Assembly (NCBI RefSeq): GCF_007994985.1 | Contig: NZ_VOQF01000005.1 | Coordinates: forward strand, 1-64,000 | Length of the DNA stretch: 64,000 bases | Reading direction: 5' to 3' | Origin: Metabacillus litoralis | GTDB taxonomy: Bacteria > Bacillota > Bacilli > Bacillales > Bacillaceae | Part shown: one piece after another, positions 34,500-42,882 of the stretch | How positions within the stretch are numbered: the first letter of the stretch is position 1 | Layout: the number at the start of each line of letters is the position of its first letter | Notes under the pieces: model-generated | Told to the model about the DNA's origin: nothing | What the model saw: the letters and a program-made list of their open reading frames with translations, nothing else | Database searches by the model: none | Position numbers and translations under genes: made by a program

Positions 34500-36335
34500 T
34501 TAAACCAAACTTAACATTTTCTCTTCTGCATCTTTCGCCACATCAGCAACAATTTTGCCAAGAGATGATGATTTCTTCCCTTTATCTAACCATTTTGCTA
34601 ATGCCTTGATTGTGCTTGTGAAGTCTTTGATCACGGTTTTGCTGATTGGATCGTAAAGAGATGGGAAATCAGCTGATAGAACTTGCTGCCAAAATTCTTT
34701 GTCACATTCATTCCAGCTTGTTTTTGCATGACCCTCTAATATTTCTCGTAAATCGAATAAACAGTTACGGTATTTTCTAACTGTTCCTTCTGCTTTTCCA
34801 TCTGTTTTTTCTTTGAAAAATGTAACAAGATCTCCAGAATAGAAATTATCAACAGTGTTTGGTGCAAAGCCCAATAGCTCATACACTGGAATGTCTTCTT
34901 CATTTACAAGTGGTTTTTGCCTCGTTTCTGATAAAACAATAGGTGTGTAGATTGTGCTTCTATTTTCGCCACCTGTTACAAATGGTGATAATGGAAGACC
35001 TAGCTCTTTACGAACTGCGTTAAAATCGGCTGAAACAGGAACACTACCATAATCTTTCTCCACTTGCACATACATATTATATTCTAGTGATTGCAGATAA
35101 GTTTCTACCCTTTTTGTTTCACCAGATTCAATTAGTTCTTGAATTGATTTATCCCCTAACAATGGAATTTTAACATCTAACTCTTGTCTAATATCATTTT
35201 GTGCATATAAAGCAAAATACGGTGCAGTGCCTTCCTGGAAGGATGCTATTGTATTTTTTAGCTCCACTTGATATGGAATGGTTTGTGTATGAGTATCAAC
35301 GGTAATAAATGAAATAGCTGATGAATCTAGTTCACTTTCTAGCATATCTTTAAATTCATCAACAAGATTTTTTTCAAAAGTATTAAACGTTAATTCATTA
35401 TTTGTTTGTGAAATTGATCCAAGAACATTTCCGACTAAAACTGGCTTATTAAGTTCACTATCCTTATACTCATGCCAATCCGTAACCCAGCTAGCTAGCT
35501 TTTTCTCAAAGTTCCAACTATCAATGACAATCGCTTCTTGAGAGTGAACAAAGTTCGCTACAGCTGAATCATTCAATACATTGTATTTTAAATTGTAATG
35601 AGTAATTTCAGTAGGTTTTTGTGGTCTTTCTTCATTTGTAGTGAGAGCTGTAAGTATTTCTGGAAAGAAATCAACTAAAGCTTGTTCCGTACTGATTTTC
35701 TCAGCAGACACTATTTCTTCTAGTTTTTTTGCAGCACGTTTTATACTATCAGGATCTTTGAAAATTCTTACTCCATTAAAATAGTAAAACTGCTCAAATT
35801 TTTCTAAAAGGCCTAATGTACCAAACCATGGTACAAAGTTCGGAATATTTTCTTTAAACGTTGACACTGGATATTGCTGCTTCGTGATCACATCTTCAAA
35901 TAAAATTGCTTCATCACTTTTGTTAACAGCTTGAATAAGCTTTGGTTTTAATGAAGCCCAGGTTGTAGCCATTTCCTTTTCAGATTGAGAAAGTCGTAAT
36001 TCATTTTCATGAAGAAACCACTCAATTCCCCGGAATCCATTTTCAAATGTGTTAAAAAAGATTAACCAATAATCATATATCGCTTTTTCTGCACCTTTAT
36101 CTTTAATAGAATGATTTGTCCTATTTTTAAATTCACTATGCAATTGATATAATTGACTTGTTGGAATAGCTTTCTCAATAAAATCTTTTACTTTAATAAC
36201 AAGAACATGCTTTTGCTGATAAAAGCGCTCTTCTTTCACTTCATGTAACTGTATTATATTTTCTTGCAGCATACAGCATTTTTTATATTTCTTTCCACTA
36301 CCACACGTACATGGATCATTTCGTTTTATTGACAT
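34500..36335 (-). CDS. Large SEC-C motif protein of unknown function
   Basis: 611 residues from ATG 36335; AGGTGAT lies just upstream, and a GTG nine bases earlier falls inside that binding site. The N-terminus is a SEC-C zinc motif (NDPCTCGSGKKYKKCCM, about residues 5-21) as found at the C-terminus of SecA and in many small proteins. Here it is N-terminal and followed by about 590 residues of soluble, mixed alpha/beta and helical sequence with no recognised domain. SEC-C binds zinc and often mediates contacts with ribosomal or Sec components. Single gene with its own terminator. Function unknown. Confidence 0.8.
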   Translation of the reverse strand: MSIKRNDPCTCGSGKKYKKCCMLQENIIQLHEVKEERFYQQKHVLVIKVKDFIEKAIPTSQLYQLHSEFKNRTNHSIKDKGAEKAIYDYWLIFFNTFENGFRGIEWFLHENELRLSQSEKEMATTWASLKPKLIQAVNKSDEAILFEDVITKQQYPVSTFKENIPNFVPWFGTLGLLEKFEQFYYFNGVRIFKDPDSIKRAAKKLEEIVSAEKISTEQALVDFFPEILTALTTNEERPQKPTEITHYNLKYNVLNDSAVANFVHSQEAIVIDSWNFEKKLASWVTDWHEYKDSELNKPVLVGNVLGSISQTNNELTFNTFEKNLVDEFKDMLESELDSSAISFITVDTHTQTIPYQVELKNTIASFQEGTAPYFALYAQNDIRQELDVKIPLLGDKSIQELIESGETKRVETYLQSLEYNMYVQVEKDYGSVPVSADFNAVRKELGLPLSPFVTGGENRSTIYTPIVLSETRQKPLVNEEDIPVYELLGFAPNTVDNFYSGDLVTFFKEKTDGKAEGTVRKYRNCLFDLREILEGHAKTSWNECDKEFWQQVLSADFPSLYDPISKTVIKDFTSTIKALAKWLDKGKKSSSLGKIVADVAKDAEEKMLSLV

Positions 36336-36627
36336 TACTATCACCTAATCTGTATATGTATTTTTCGTTTATGTATAACAATTGTGATTTTAGTAGAAAC
36401 TTTACATTTGTTCAAGTGGCTGTTTGTTTGATATAGATTCTGTTGTGAAGAAAGGTTCTATTAATATTGATTTTTTTGTTGTGAATTTTATAATCTGAAT
36501 TCACTTTCGCCGGAGTGATATATCCAATCCTATCATCAATGGAAAACTATATTGATTTTTAAAATGTTCTCAAAAAGGTTTTGTATTATAAGTGTTTTAA
36601 CTAGTTTTCACCACGAAAACTATTTCA

Positions 36628-36757
36628 GTTGATTGGAGCGGAAGGGTGCGAGACTCCTGCGGGAGCAGTGGGACAGGTGAGACCCCGCAGGCGTAAGCGC
36701 CGAGGAGGCTCACCGCCCACCCCGCGGAAAGCGAGCAACCCTGCAGCGCAAATCAAC
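36628..36757. repeat. GC-rich palindromic Bacillaceae repeat, copy B
   Basis: Bounded by GTTGATT and AATCAAC, with internal GCGAGACTCCTGCGGGA, CCCGCAGGCG…CGCCGAGGAGGCTC and CCGCGGAAAGCGAG blocks. It has the same layout as copy A in the opposite orientation. The remaining parts of 36336-36915 contain nothing recognisable. Confidence 0.78.
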
Positions 36758-36915
36758 CAGCAACATGCTTAATATAAGGGTTTTCAAATAAATCTAACTC
36801 AATTCTTTTTCCTACAAGATATCGAGTATTCACAAATTATGATCTTTCAAAAATGAAACCTTCAACAACTTAAAACGTACTATATATTAGTAAGTTTTCT
36901 ATAGGAGACGATAAG

Positions 36916-37548
36916 ATGAAACAAACAGTGAATTTCTTTATTCAATCATCCGCAGCTCTTTTTTCAACAGTTATCATATGGACAATTGGTTATTTTCCAT
37001 TAGATCAAAGCTATCTTCTAGCAAGCACATATGCTCTAGGTGGAGGAACAGCAGTCTTCTTTTCCGCCAAAGCATTAACGTTTCAGCAATTTCTAAAGCA
37101 AAACCAGCTTACTAGAAAAGAATATCGATATATTAAACAAAATCTAAAAGAAGCAAATCATAAAATCAAAAGATTACGTAAAGCCCTTTTTACGATCAGA
37201 AATGTTGCTTCAATTAAGCAAAATCTTGAGATTTACCGAGTGGTAAGTAAAATTTATTCGATTACGAAAAAAGAACCAAAGCGGTTTTATCTTGCAGAGC
37301 AGTTTTATTATTCTCATTTAGATTCAATTGTTGAGCTAAGTGAAAAATATGCATTTTTAGCTTCTCAGCCTAAGAAAAATAATGAATTGACGAACTCATT
37401 AAATGAAACCCGCAGGACAATATCTGATTTAGAAGAATCACTAGAAAAGGATTTACATGATGTTGTCTCGAAAGATATCAATCAACTGCAATTTGAATTA
37501 GATGTTGCAAAGCTCTCACTAAATAAATCAATTAAGAACGATAAATAG
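36916..37548 (+). CDS. xpaC: XpaC family protein
   Basis: 210 residues. Two N-terminal hydrophobic segments (about 5-27 and 33-52) are followed by a basic helical region (KEYRYIKQNLKEANHKIKRLRKAL) and long helices. Matches in layout the XpaC family (named for hydrolysis of 5-bromo-4-chloroindolyl phosphate in Bacillus). It is 12 bp before a TelA/YaaN gene, the conserved gene order of B. subtilis. The biochemical role is not known; the pair has been linked to envelope stress and toxic anion resistance. Confidence 0.85.
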   Translation: MKQTVNFFIQSSAALFSTVIIWTIGYFPLDQSYLLASTYALGGGTAVFFSAKALTFQQFLKQNQLTRKEYRYIKQNLKEANHKIKRLRKALFTIRNVASIKQNLEIYRVVSKIYSITKKEPKRFYLAEQFYYSHLDSIVELSEKYAFLASQPKKNNELTNSLNETRRTISDLEESLEKDLHDVVSKDINQLQFELDVAKLSLNKSIKNDK

Positions 37549-37560
37549 GAGGTATGAAGC

Positions 37561-38703
37561 ATGAAAAACAACAATCAAAACGAGCTAGATGATCTTATTT
37601 CAAATCCATTTGGACAAGATGAGCTAGTTATGAATAACACAGATTTACCAAAGTCAAAATCAGCAAAATTAATCGATGTGTTACCAGAGGAAAATCGTCA
37701 AAAGGCTATACAGCTAGCAGAGCAGATTGATCCAACAAACCAACAGGCAATTGCTTTGTATGGTACTCAGGCTCAATCTAAGCTTATGAATTTTTCGCAT
37801 TCGATGCTTGATCATGTGCAAAAAAAGGATACGGGTGAAATCGGTGAAATCATTGGTGATCTCATGAAAAAGCTTGAGCAGGTGAGTCCAGATGATTTAA
37901 AGACTGAAAAACGTGGCCTTATTTCAAAAATGTTTGGTAAAGTATCAAATTCAATTCAAGAGGTATTAACAAAATACCAAAAAACAGGTGTGCAAATTGA
38001 CCGAATCAGTGTAAAACTGGATCATTCAAAAAATAGCCTACTAAATGATATTAACATACTTGAGCAGCTCTATGAAAAAAACAAAGAATATTTTCATGGA
38101 CTTAATATATATATTGCAGCAGGAGAGCTAAAGCTCGAAGAACTAGAAACAAAAACAATTCCAGAGCTTAAGAAAAAGGCAGAATCTACTCAAGATCAAA
38201 TGGCCTATCAAGAAGTAAATGACTTAATGCAGTTTGCTGATCGATTAGAAAAACGAACTCATGATCTTGTGTTAAGCAGACAAATCACGATGCAAAGTGC
38301 ACCACAAATTCGCTTAATTCAAAGTGCAAACCAAGCTTTAGTAGAAAAAATTCAATCCTCCATCACAACAGCGATTCCACTTTGGAAGAATCAAGTGGCC
38401 ATTGCTTTAACATTATTACGTCAAAAAGATGCAGTTGAAGCACAAAAGCTTGTATCAAAAACAACAAATGATTTATTGCTGAAAAATGCTGAAATGCTTA
38501 AGGTGAACACATTAGAAACGGCAAGAGAAAACGAACGAGGACTTGTTGATGTTGATACATTGAAAAAAGTGCAGGAGCATTTGGTATCAACACTAGAAGA
38601 AACACTTCGTATACAAGCTGAAGGCCGAGCGAAACGCCTTCAAGCTGAACAAGATTTGGCTTTAATGGAAACAGATTTAAAGAAAAAGCTTTCGGGGATG
38701 TAG
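37561..38703 (+). CDS. yaaN: TelA/YaaN family toxic anion resistance protein
   Basis: 380 residues, soluble and almost wholly helical, with the TelA-type blocks [39 protein letters not shown] and [19 protein letters not shown] (shown here in short form). GGAGGTATGAAGC precedes the ATG. Its length fits the family. It is co-transcribed with xpaC. Relatives in other bacteria influence tellurite and antimicrobial peptide resistance, but the mechanism is unclear. Confidence 0.92.
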   Translation: MKNNNQNELDDLISNPFGQDELVMNNTDLPKSKSAKLIDVLPEENRQKAIQLAEQIDPTNQQAIALYGTQAQSKLMNFSHSMLDHVQKKDTGEIGEIIGDLMKKLEQVSPDDLKTEKRGLISKMFGKVSNSIQEVLTKYQKTGVQIDRISVKLDHSKNSLLNDINILEQLYEKNKEYFHGLNIYIAAGELKLEELETKTIPELKKKAESTQDQMAYQEVNDLMQFADRLEKRTHDLVLSRQITMQSAPQIRLIQSANQALVEKIQSSITTAIPLWKNQVAIALTLLRQKDAVEAQKLVSKTTNDLLLKNAEMLKVNTLETARENERGLVDVDTLKKVQEHLVSTLEETLRIQAEGRAKRLQAEQDLALMETDLKKKLSGM

Positions 38704-38713
38704 AAATATAAAT

Positions 38714-38741
38714 GGGGTCAGACACCAAGTCTGACCCTTTA
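38714..38741. terminator. Bidirectional terminator made of a GGGTCAGAC palindrome
   Basis: GGGTCAGAC and GTCTGACCC form a 9-bp stem with a five-base loop between two converging genes. T-rich sequence follows on the plus strand. The same GGGTCAGAC word appears in the palindromes at 41820 and 42362. Confidence 0.7.
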
Positions 38742-39296
38742 ATTCTTTACTATTGAAATAGCCTTCTTAAGCAATTCTGTTTTGCGTTCTTGTTTTTGCT
38801 CAATATAAATCTCTTTAAATTCTTCTGCAGCTTCCTCTCCGTAAGTAAGCTGTTCAAGCTTCTTTGTTAAGTCTTCATATAGTATGTAAAACTGCTGCTC
38901 TGTTTGTTCCTCAATAACCTGACCAGCGGAAGCGTATTTTTGATAAAAATCTACTAAAGAAGTTTTTTCTTGAGTTCTCTCCAAAGTTTGATATTCCTTT
39001 TTAGCTTCCTCTAATAAAGAATCAATTTTCACATTCGTATCTTCTTGTAGTTCTTCAAACTTCATTCTGTAATCAGCTTTTATTTCCTCGACTGCTTTTT
39101 CATTATTCACAATCGTTAATTCATCAAGTTTTCTATTTGAAAAAACAGAACTTGCAGGTAATGTTAATTCTCTCTCAATCTGTCGTTGTTCAGTATGTTC
39201 ACTAGAAATCATCTTCTCGTCAATGATTACTTTACTTCCAATTATAGAGATCCCTATAAATAAAAAAGCGAATATCATTAAGCTTCTATTATTCAA
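38739..39296 (-). CDS. Membrane-anchored coiled-coil protein of unknown function
   Basis: 185 residues: an N-terminal membrane segment (SLMIFAFLFIGISIIGSKVI) and a long charged helical tail outside the membrane, rich in Glu and Lys (YRMKFEELQEDTNVKIDSLL; QEKTSLVDFYQKYASAG). No recognised family. The start is preceded by GAGGTTA on the minus strand. Converges with yaaN. Confidence 0.7.
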   Translation of the reverse strand: MNNRSLMIFAFLFIGISIIGSKVIIDEKMISSEHTEQRQIERELTLPASSVFSNRKLDELTIVNNEKAVEEIKADYRMKFEELQEDTNVKIDSLLEEAKKEYQTLERTQEKTSLVDFYQKYASAGQVIEEQTEQQFYILYEDLTKKLEQLTYGEEAAEEFKEIYIEQKQERKTELLKKAISIVKN

Positions 39297-39433
39297 AACC
39301 TTAACCTCCTCTTATCTCATTATTTTTGTCATTTTTGCAAAGTATTAAACAGATGATCATCAAGTTGGCATAAAGTTTTTTGTGCGATATGATATTGAGT
39401 AGATAATGGATAATTTTTCTAGGAGGGTGTAAG

Positions 39434-40252
39434 ATGACAAATTCAGTGAAATTTGATTTGCATACACATCATCAACGTTGTGGACATGCAATTGGTACGA
39501 TAGAGGATTATGTTAAACAGGCCATACAATATGATTTACAGTATATTGGTATTTCTGACCATTCTCCTTATTTTTATAGTGATGAAGATCATTTATTTCC
39601 AACAATAGCTATGCAAAAAAGTGAATTTATTCCTTATATTGAGGAAGTTCTTCGTTTGAAAAAAAAGTATGAAGATAAAATCCATGTATTGCTTGGTGTT
39701 GAAAGTGACTTTTTTCCAAAACATATTGATCTATATCGTAACCAATATATTAATCAACCCTTTGATTATATAATTGGCTCTGTACACTATGTTTCTGATG
39801 TGAATATCTTTAAAAAAGGACGTTGGGAAGGGCTATCGTCTGCAGAACAAAGAGGTGTGAAAGAAGAGTATTATTCACTAATTGAGCATTCAGCAAAATC
39901 TGGTTTGTTTCAAATATTAGGTCATATTGATGCAATGAAGGGATTTTATCCTGCTTTCTCAGAAATCCAAACAGATGTGATAGATAATACGCTAAAAATC
40001 ATTGGTCAACAGGACGTGGCAATCGAAATAAATACATCTGGAAGTACAAAGGATTGTGGAGGCTGGTACCCTGCAGATGATATTTTAGAACGAGCGTTAT
40101 TTCATGATGTTTCGGTTACATTTGGCTCTGATGCCCATACACCTGAACGAATTTGTGATGATTTTGAGCAGGTGCAAACAAGATTAAAGGAAATAGGGTA
40201 TCGTGAATGGGTTTACTTTGTGGAGAAAAAACCAGTAAAAACATCATTATAA
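39434..40252 (+). CDS. hisJ: Histidinol-phosphatase, PHP family
   Basis: 272 residues, close to the usual length. PHP metal-binding motifs are all visible: FDLHTHHQRCGHA (7-20), GISDHSPY, GVESDFF, IGSVHYV, GHIDAMK, EINTSG and FGSDAHTPERI. Hydrolyses L-histidinol phosphate in histidine synthesis with a multinuclear metal centre. Located away from a his operon, as in B. subtilis. AGGAGGGTG precedes the ATG. Confidence 0.93.
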   Translation: MTNSVKFDLHTHHQRCGHAIGTIEDYVKQAIQYDLQYIGISDHSPYFYSDEDHLFPTIAMQKSEFIPYIEEVLRLKKKYEDKIHVLLGVESDFFPKHIDLYRNQYINQPFDYIIGSVHYVSDVNIFKKGRWEGLSSAEQRGVKEEYYSLIEHSAKSGLFQILGHIDAMKGFYPAFSEIQTDVIDNTLKIIGQQDVAIEINTSGSTKDCGGWYPADDILERALFHDVSVTFGSDAHTPERICDDFEQVQTRLKEIGYREWVYFVEKKPVKTSL

Positions 40253-40387
40253 AATTGCCTTTAAATATTGATCTAACCTAAGTAGTACCAAAGTTCGACA
40301 TAATATTTTAATTATCGGCAAATTATGCTAAATTAACTAGACTTTATACCCGTTCATGTAATAGAATGAAATAAAATTGGTCAATTA

Positions 40388-40475
40388 ATTCCGATAATGG
40401 CAAACTTGCTGAAAAGTAAGGACGCAAAGCTACGAACCTACGGTAAAAAACTATGGTAGTCGAGCCCCCGAAGAA
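40388..40475 (+). ncRNA. Cyclic di-GMP-I riboswitch (GEMM-I)
   Basis: The hallmark elements are in order: GGCAAAC, a short P2 helix closed by a GAAA tetraloop (CTTGCT GAAA AGTAAG), the conserved GGACGCAAAGC (40420-40430), then a CCTACGG…ATGGTAG helix and CGAGC. A strong terminator follows directly, and the gene behind it encodes an EAL-type phosphodiesterase. The aptamer family was recognised by eye; a covariance-model search would confirm it. Confidence 0.9.
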
Positions 40476-40485
40476 TGGTTATAGA

Positions 40486-40530
40486 AAAGAGATATCTTTT
40501 TCCATTCGGTTAAAGATATCTCTTTTTCTC
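40486..40530 (+). terminator. Terminator controlled by the c-di-GMP riboswitch
   Basis: AGAGATATCTTT and AAAGATATCTCT form a perfect 12-bp stem followed by TTTTCTC. It lies 11 bp after the aptamer and before any gene, so it is a regulated leader terminator. The loop contains CCATTCGG, partly complementary to CCGAAGAATGG at the aptamer's 3' end, a possible alternative pairing. Confidence 0.88.
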
Positions 40531-40601
40531 GTTTACATTAAATAGTAGAAAAAAGTCACTTTTACACAAAATCTATAAAACAACATTGGGTGGGCTAAAG
40601 A

Positions 40602-41327
40602 ATGTTAATAAAGGATTTGATCGTGGAGGATAGTTATTTCCATTTTTATCAGCCAATAGTTAATATTGAGCATAATAAGATTATTGGGTATGAAGGATTA
40701 ATGAGGTCGGAAGTTCATACTAATCCTGAGCAAATTTTTCTACAAGCTAAAAAGGAACAGCAGCTAGTTGAATTAGATTCGCGGTCCATTCAAAAAGCTG
40801 CTAAAGCCTATCAAAAAGCAGGCTATCGTATGCAAGATGGGTGTTTGTTCTTAAATGTTTTTCCAACAACACTACTAGATTCAAACTTTCTCATCTTTGT
40901 TAAAAAAATTATGATTGATGATCCCCAGCACTGTCAACATTTAGTGTTCGAAATTAGTGAATTAGAAGATATACAGAATCAATCTCGATTGATTGAACGA
41001 ATTAAGGTGTTAAAGGAACTAGGATTTAGGTTTGCGATAGATGATGTGGGGAAAGGGTATTCTGATTTCCAAACAATTATTGAAATGGAGCCAGATTATA
41101 TAAAAGTAGATCGATATTTTTCGCAGCAGCTATCACAATTTCCTAAAAAGCAATCTTTTATTCAATTAGTTAATGAATATAGTAAAAGAAATGGTTGTCA
41201 GCTTATCTTAGAGGGACTTGAAACGGTTGAGGACCTTGAGATGGCACGACAATTGGGTGTAGAGTTTGGTCAAGGGTATTTGCTTGGAAGACCTGAGCCA
41301 TTGGTACAACTTAGTTGGGGCACATAG
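40602..41327 (+). CDS. EAL-domain c-di-GMP phosphodiesterase, single domain
   Basis: 241 residues, just one EAL domain and no sensory domain. The signature reads EGL instead of EAL (GYEGLMR). Other catalytic positions are present: FLNVFPTT (metal-binding Asn), FEISELED (Glu), AIDDVGKGYSDF (Asp pair), YIKVDRYF (Lys) and LEGLET (Glu). EGL variants can be active, so hydrolysis of c-di-GMP to pGpG is likely but not certain. It is controlled by the riboswitch-terminator leader at 40388-40530, which suggests feedback control by its own substrate. Confidence 0.9.
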   Translation: MLIKDLIVEDSYFHFYQPIVNIEHNKIIGYEGLMRSEVHTNPEQIFLQAKKEQQLVELDSRSIQKAAKAYQKAGYRMQDGCLFLNVFPTTLLDSNFLIFVKKIMIDDPQHCQHLVFEISELEDIQNQSRLIERIKVLKELGFRFAIDDVGKGYSDFQTIIEMEPDYIKVDRYFSQQLSQFPKKQSFIQLVNEYSKRNGCQLILEGLETVEDLEMARQLGVEFGQGYLLGRPEPLVQLSWGT

Positions 41328-41337
41328 CAAGAAATTT

Positions 41338-41380
41338 TAAAAAGTCATGACTTCATTTAATACTAGGTCATGACTTTTAT
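41338..41380. terminator. Bidirectional terminator
   Basis: AAAAGTCATGAC and GTCATGACTTTT form a 12-bp stem between converging genes, with A- and T-rich flanks on both sides. Confidence 0.85.
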
Positions 41381-41806
41381 CTACATCGTAATATTCTTCT
41401 TGTTTTTAAGTTTCTTAGTAACAGCTTTTATAGCCACTACAAATAAAATGACGCCTAAATAAACTAAAAACAACACAATATAACCCCATAGCCCAATGAT
41501 CGCATCAATAAAATCCATATTTCCTCTATTCGTAATTGCCTGCTGAATTTCAATAGCAAATACTAAAACGAACATAAACGTAAGTGTATATAAAAAGGCT
41601 ATTAAGTGTATGCCTATCTTAAATTGTGATAGCCACTTTGAGATCATGTAAACAACAGCAAAAGTAATAATTCCGATAATACCCATAATCCAAAAATGCA
41701 TATCTTTATCAGTAAGCTGTAATCCCAACATATCATTCAACAGCACAATTAAAACATCATGAACATTATTAACAATTTCAGCTAAAAACAAAATAATATC
41801 TCTCAT
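41381..41806 (-). CDS. Membrane protein of unknown function, four predicted segments
   Basis: 141 residues with hydrophobic segments at about 5-25, 38-58, 66-88 and 108-130, ending in a basic tail (KAVTKKLKNKK). No family recognised. The start has a good AAGGAAC binding site on the minus strand. Converges with the EAL gene. Confidence 0.65.
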   Translation of the reverse strand: MRDIILFLAEIVNNVHDVLIVLLNDMLGLQLTDKDMHFWIMGIIGIITFAVVYMISKWLSQFKIGIHLIAFLYTLTFMFVLVFAIEIQQAITNRGNMDFIDAIIGLWGYIVLFLVYLGVILFVVAIKAVTKKLKNKKNITM

Positions 41807-41819
41807 ATAGTTCCTTTCT

Positions 41820-41831
41820 GGGGTCAGACCC
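41820..41831. repeat. GGGTCAGACCC palindrome
   Basis: A perfect inverted repeat (GGGTC A GACCC, 41821-41831). With the matching palindrome at 42362 it brackets the gene at 41900. The same word forms the terminator stem at 38714. Looks like a short REP-type element. Confidence 0.55.
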
Positions 41832-41899
41832 TTTCATATTTGTCCATGCCTGTGCATAGTTTGTATAAAGTAAGAAGACAGGCAAGCGAGGTGAAGATT

Positions 41900-42358
41900 G
41901 TGAGAAGACGATCAAATAAACTCCCATTAATACTTATCGTAATCGGACTTATCGTACTCATCATTATAGTATTTAAGTTTATACCGAGTCTAGGGGAAAA
42001 AGAACCCAGAGATGTTGTTGATGCCTTTTATCATTATGAACAAGAAGGGGACTTTGGAAGTGCATGGGAGCTATTTCATCCTGTGATGCAAAAAAAGTTC
42101 ACTAAAAATGCCTATGTAACAGAAAGATCACATATCTATATGGGTCATTATGGTGTGAATACATTTTCATATAATATTAACGATGAAAAAGAAATCAAAA
42201 GCTTTAAAATGACAAAGGGCTCAGAAGCCTTTCCCACGGCAAATTCCATTTCAGTTGAACAAACCTTTAAAAGTAAATTTGGGACATTTAAAGTGCTTCA
42301 AGATGTTTATACGGTTGAAGACGAGGGTGAGTGGAAAATTGTGTGGGATTTTAAGTAG
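41900..42358 (+). CDS. Membrane-anchored protein with NTF2-like extracellular domain
   Basis: 152 residues from GTG 41900, preceded by GAGGTGA. The in-frame ATG at 41840 has no binding site and would add a non-conserved leader. One membrane segment (about 8-30) is followed by an extracellular domain starting EPRDVVDAFYHYEQEGDFGSAW, typical of NTF2-like/DUF4878-type folds, and ending EGEWKIVWDFK. No enzymatic residues can be assigned. Single gene with its own terminator. Confidence 0.7.
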   Translation: MRRRSNKLPLILIVIGLIVLIIIVFKFIPSLGEKEPRDVVDAFYHYEQEGDFGSAWELFHPVMQKKFTKNAYVTERSHIYMGHYGVNTFSYNINDEKEIKSFKMTKGSEAFPTANSISVEQTFKSKFGTFKVLQDVYTVEDEGEWKIVWDFK

Positions 42359-42360
42359 TA

Positions 42361-42375
42361 GGGGGTCTGACCCCA
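42361..42375. repeat. GGGGTCTGACCCC palindrome
   Basis: A perfect inverted repeat with a one-base centre, two bases after the stop codon of the preceding gene. It is the counterpart of 41820-41831. Confidence 0.55.
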
Positions 42376-42391
42376 ATCTAGGTATAAATCA

Positions 42392-42422
42392 AAACCCCTC
42401 CACGACACGAAGGGGTCTTTTG
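42392..42422 (+). terminator. Terminator after the NTF2-like gene
   Basis: ACCCCT and AGGGGT pair around a 11-base loop, followed by CTTTT. Confidence 0.7.
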
Positions 42423-42423
42423 A

Positions 42424-42681
42424 CTAAATTCCTTGGAAAATTAAGAAAAAGCCAACTGCGAATAATAATATCAGCAGTAAAATTAGGATTATAGCAATAA
42501 TAAGGATAATCCAACCAGCTACTTTACGTCCTGTTTTAATAAAATAAATTCCGAGAACAATTGGACCGAATACAAAGCCAAGAATTCCCCAAAGCCATGG
42601 GTTCTTACCATGTTTAGGTGCATCGATTGCTAGGAAAATGGCAATCGCAATTGAGAGTATAAATCCAAATGAAAATTCCAA
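42424..42681 (-). CDS. Small membrane protein of unknown function
   Basis: 85 residues from TTG 42681, with a strong AGGAGGG eight bases upstream. Three hydrophobic segments: SFGFILSIAIAIFLA, LWGILGFVFGPIVLGIYF and a long last one (about 57-84). The PxxHGKNPWLWGILGFVFGP block resembles small conserved Firmicute membrane proteins that surround a Gly-Pro turn. Function unknown. Confidence 0.7.
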   Translation of the reverse strand: MEFSFGFILSIAIAIFLAIDAPKHGKNPWLWGILGFVFGPIVLGIYFIKTGRKVAGWIILIIAIILILLLILLFAVGFFLIFQGI

Positions 42682-42846
42682 AATGAGTCCCTCCTATATA
42701 TAATTTCTTTAAAGGATATGGAAGATGTAAGTATTTCATGCATTTTCAATTAAGTTTTTTATAAAATACCAATCTTATTATATATTAAATTAAACTCCCT
42801 AAATTGGAAATGGGAAACTTGAAATTTATATATAAACCAAAGAAAA

Positions 42847-42880
42847 AAAGCCAGTCTACATTGTGTGACTGGCTTTCGAT
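42847..42880 (-). terminator. Terminator of the LCP gene
   Basis: AAAGCCAGTC and GACTGGCTTT form a 10-bp stem, followed by a T-run on the minus strand. Confidence 0.88.
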
Positions 42881-42882
42881 CA

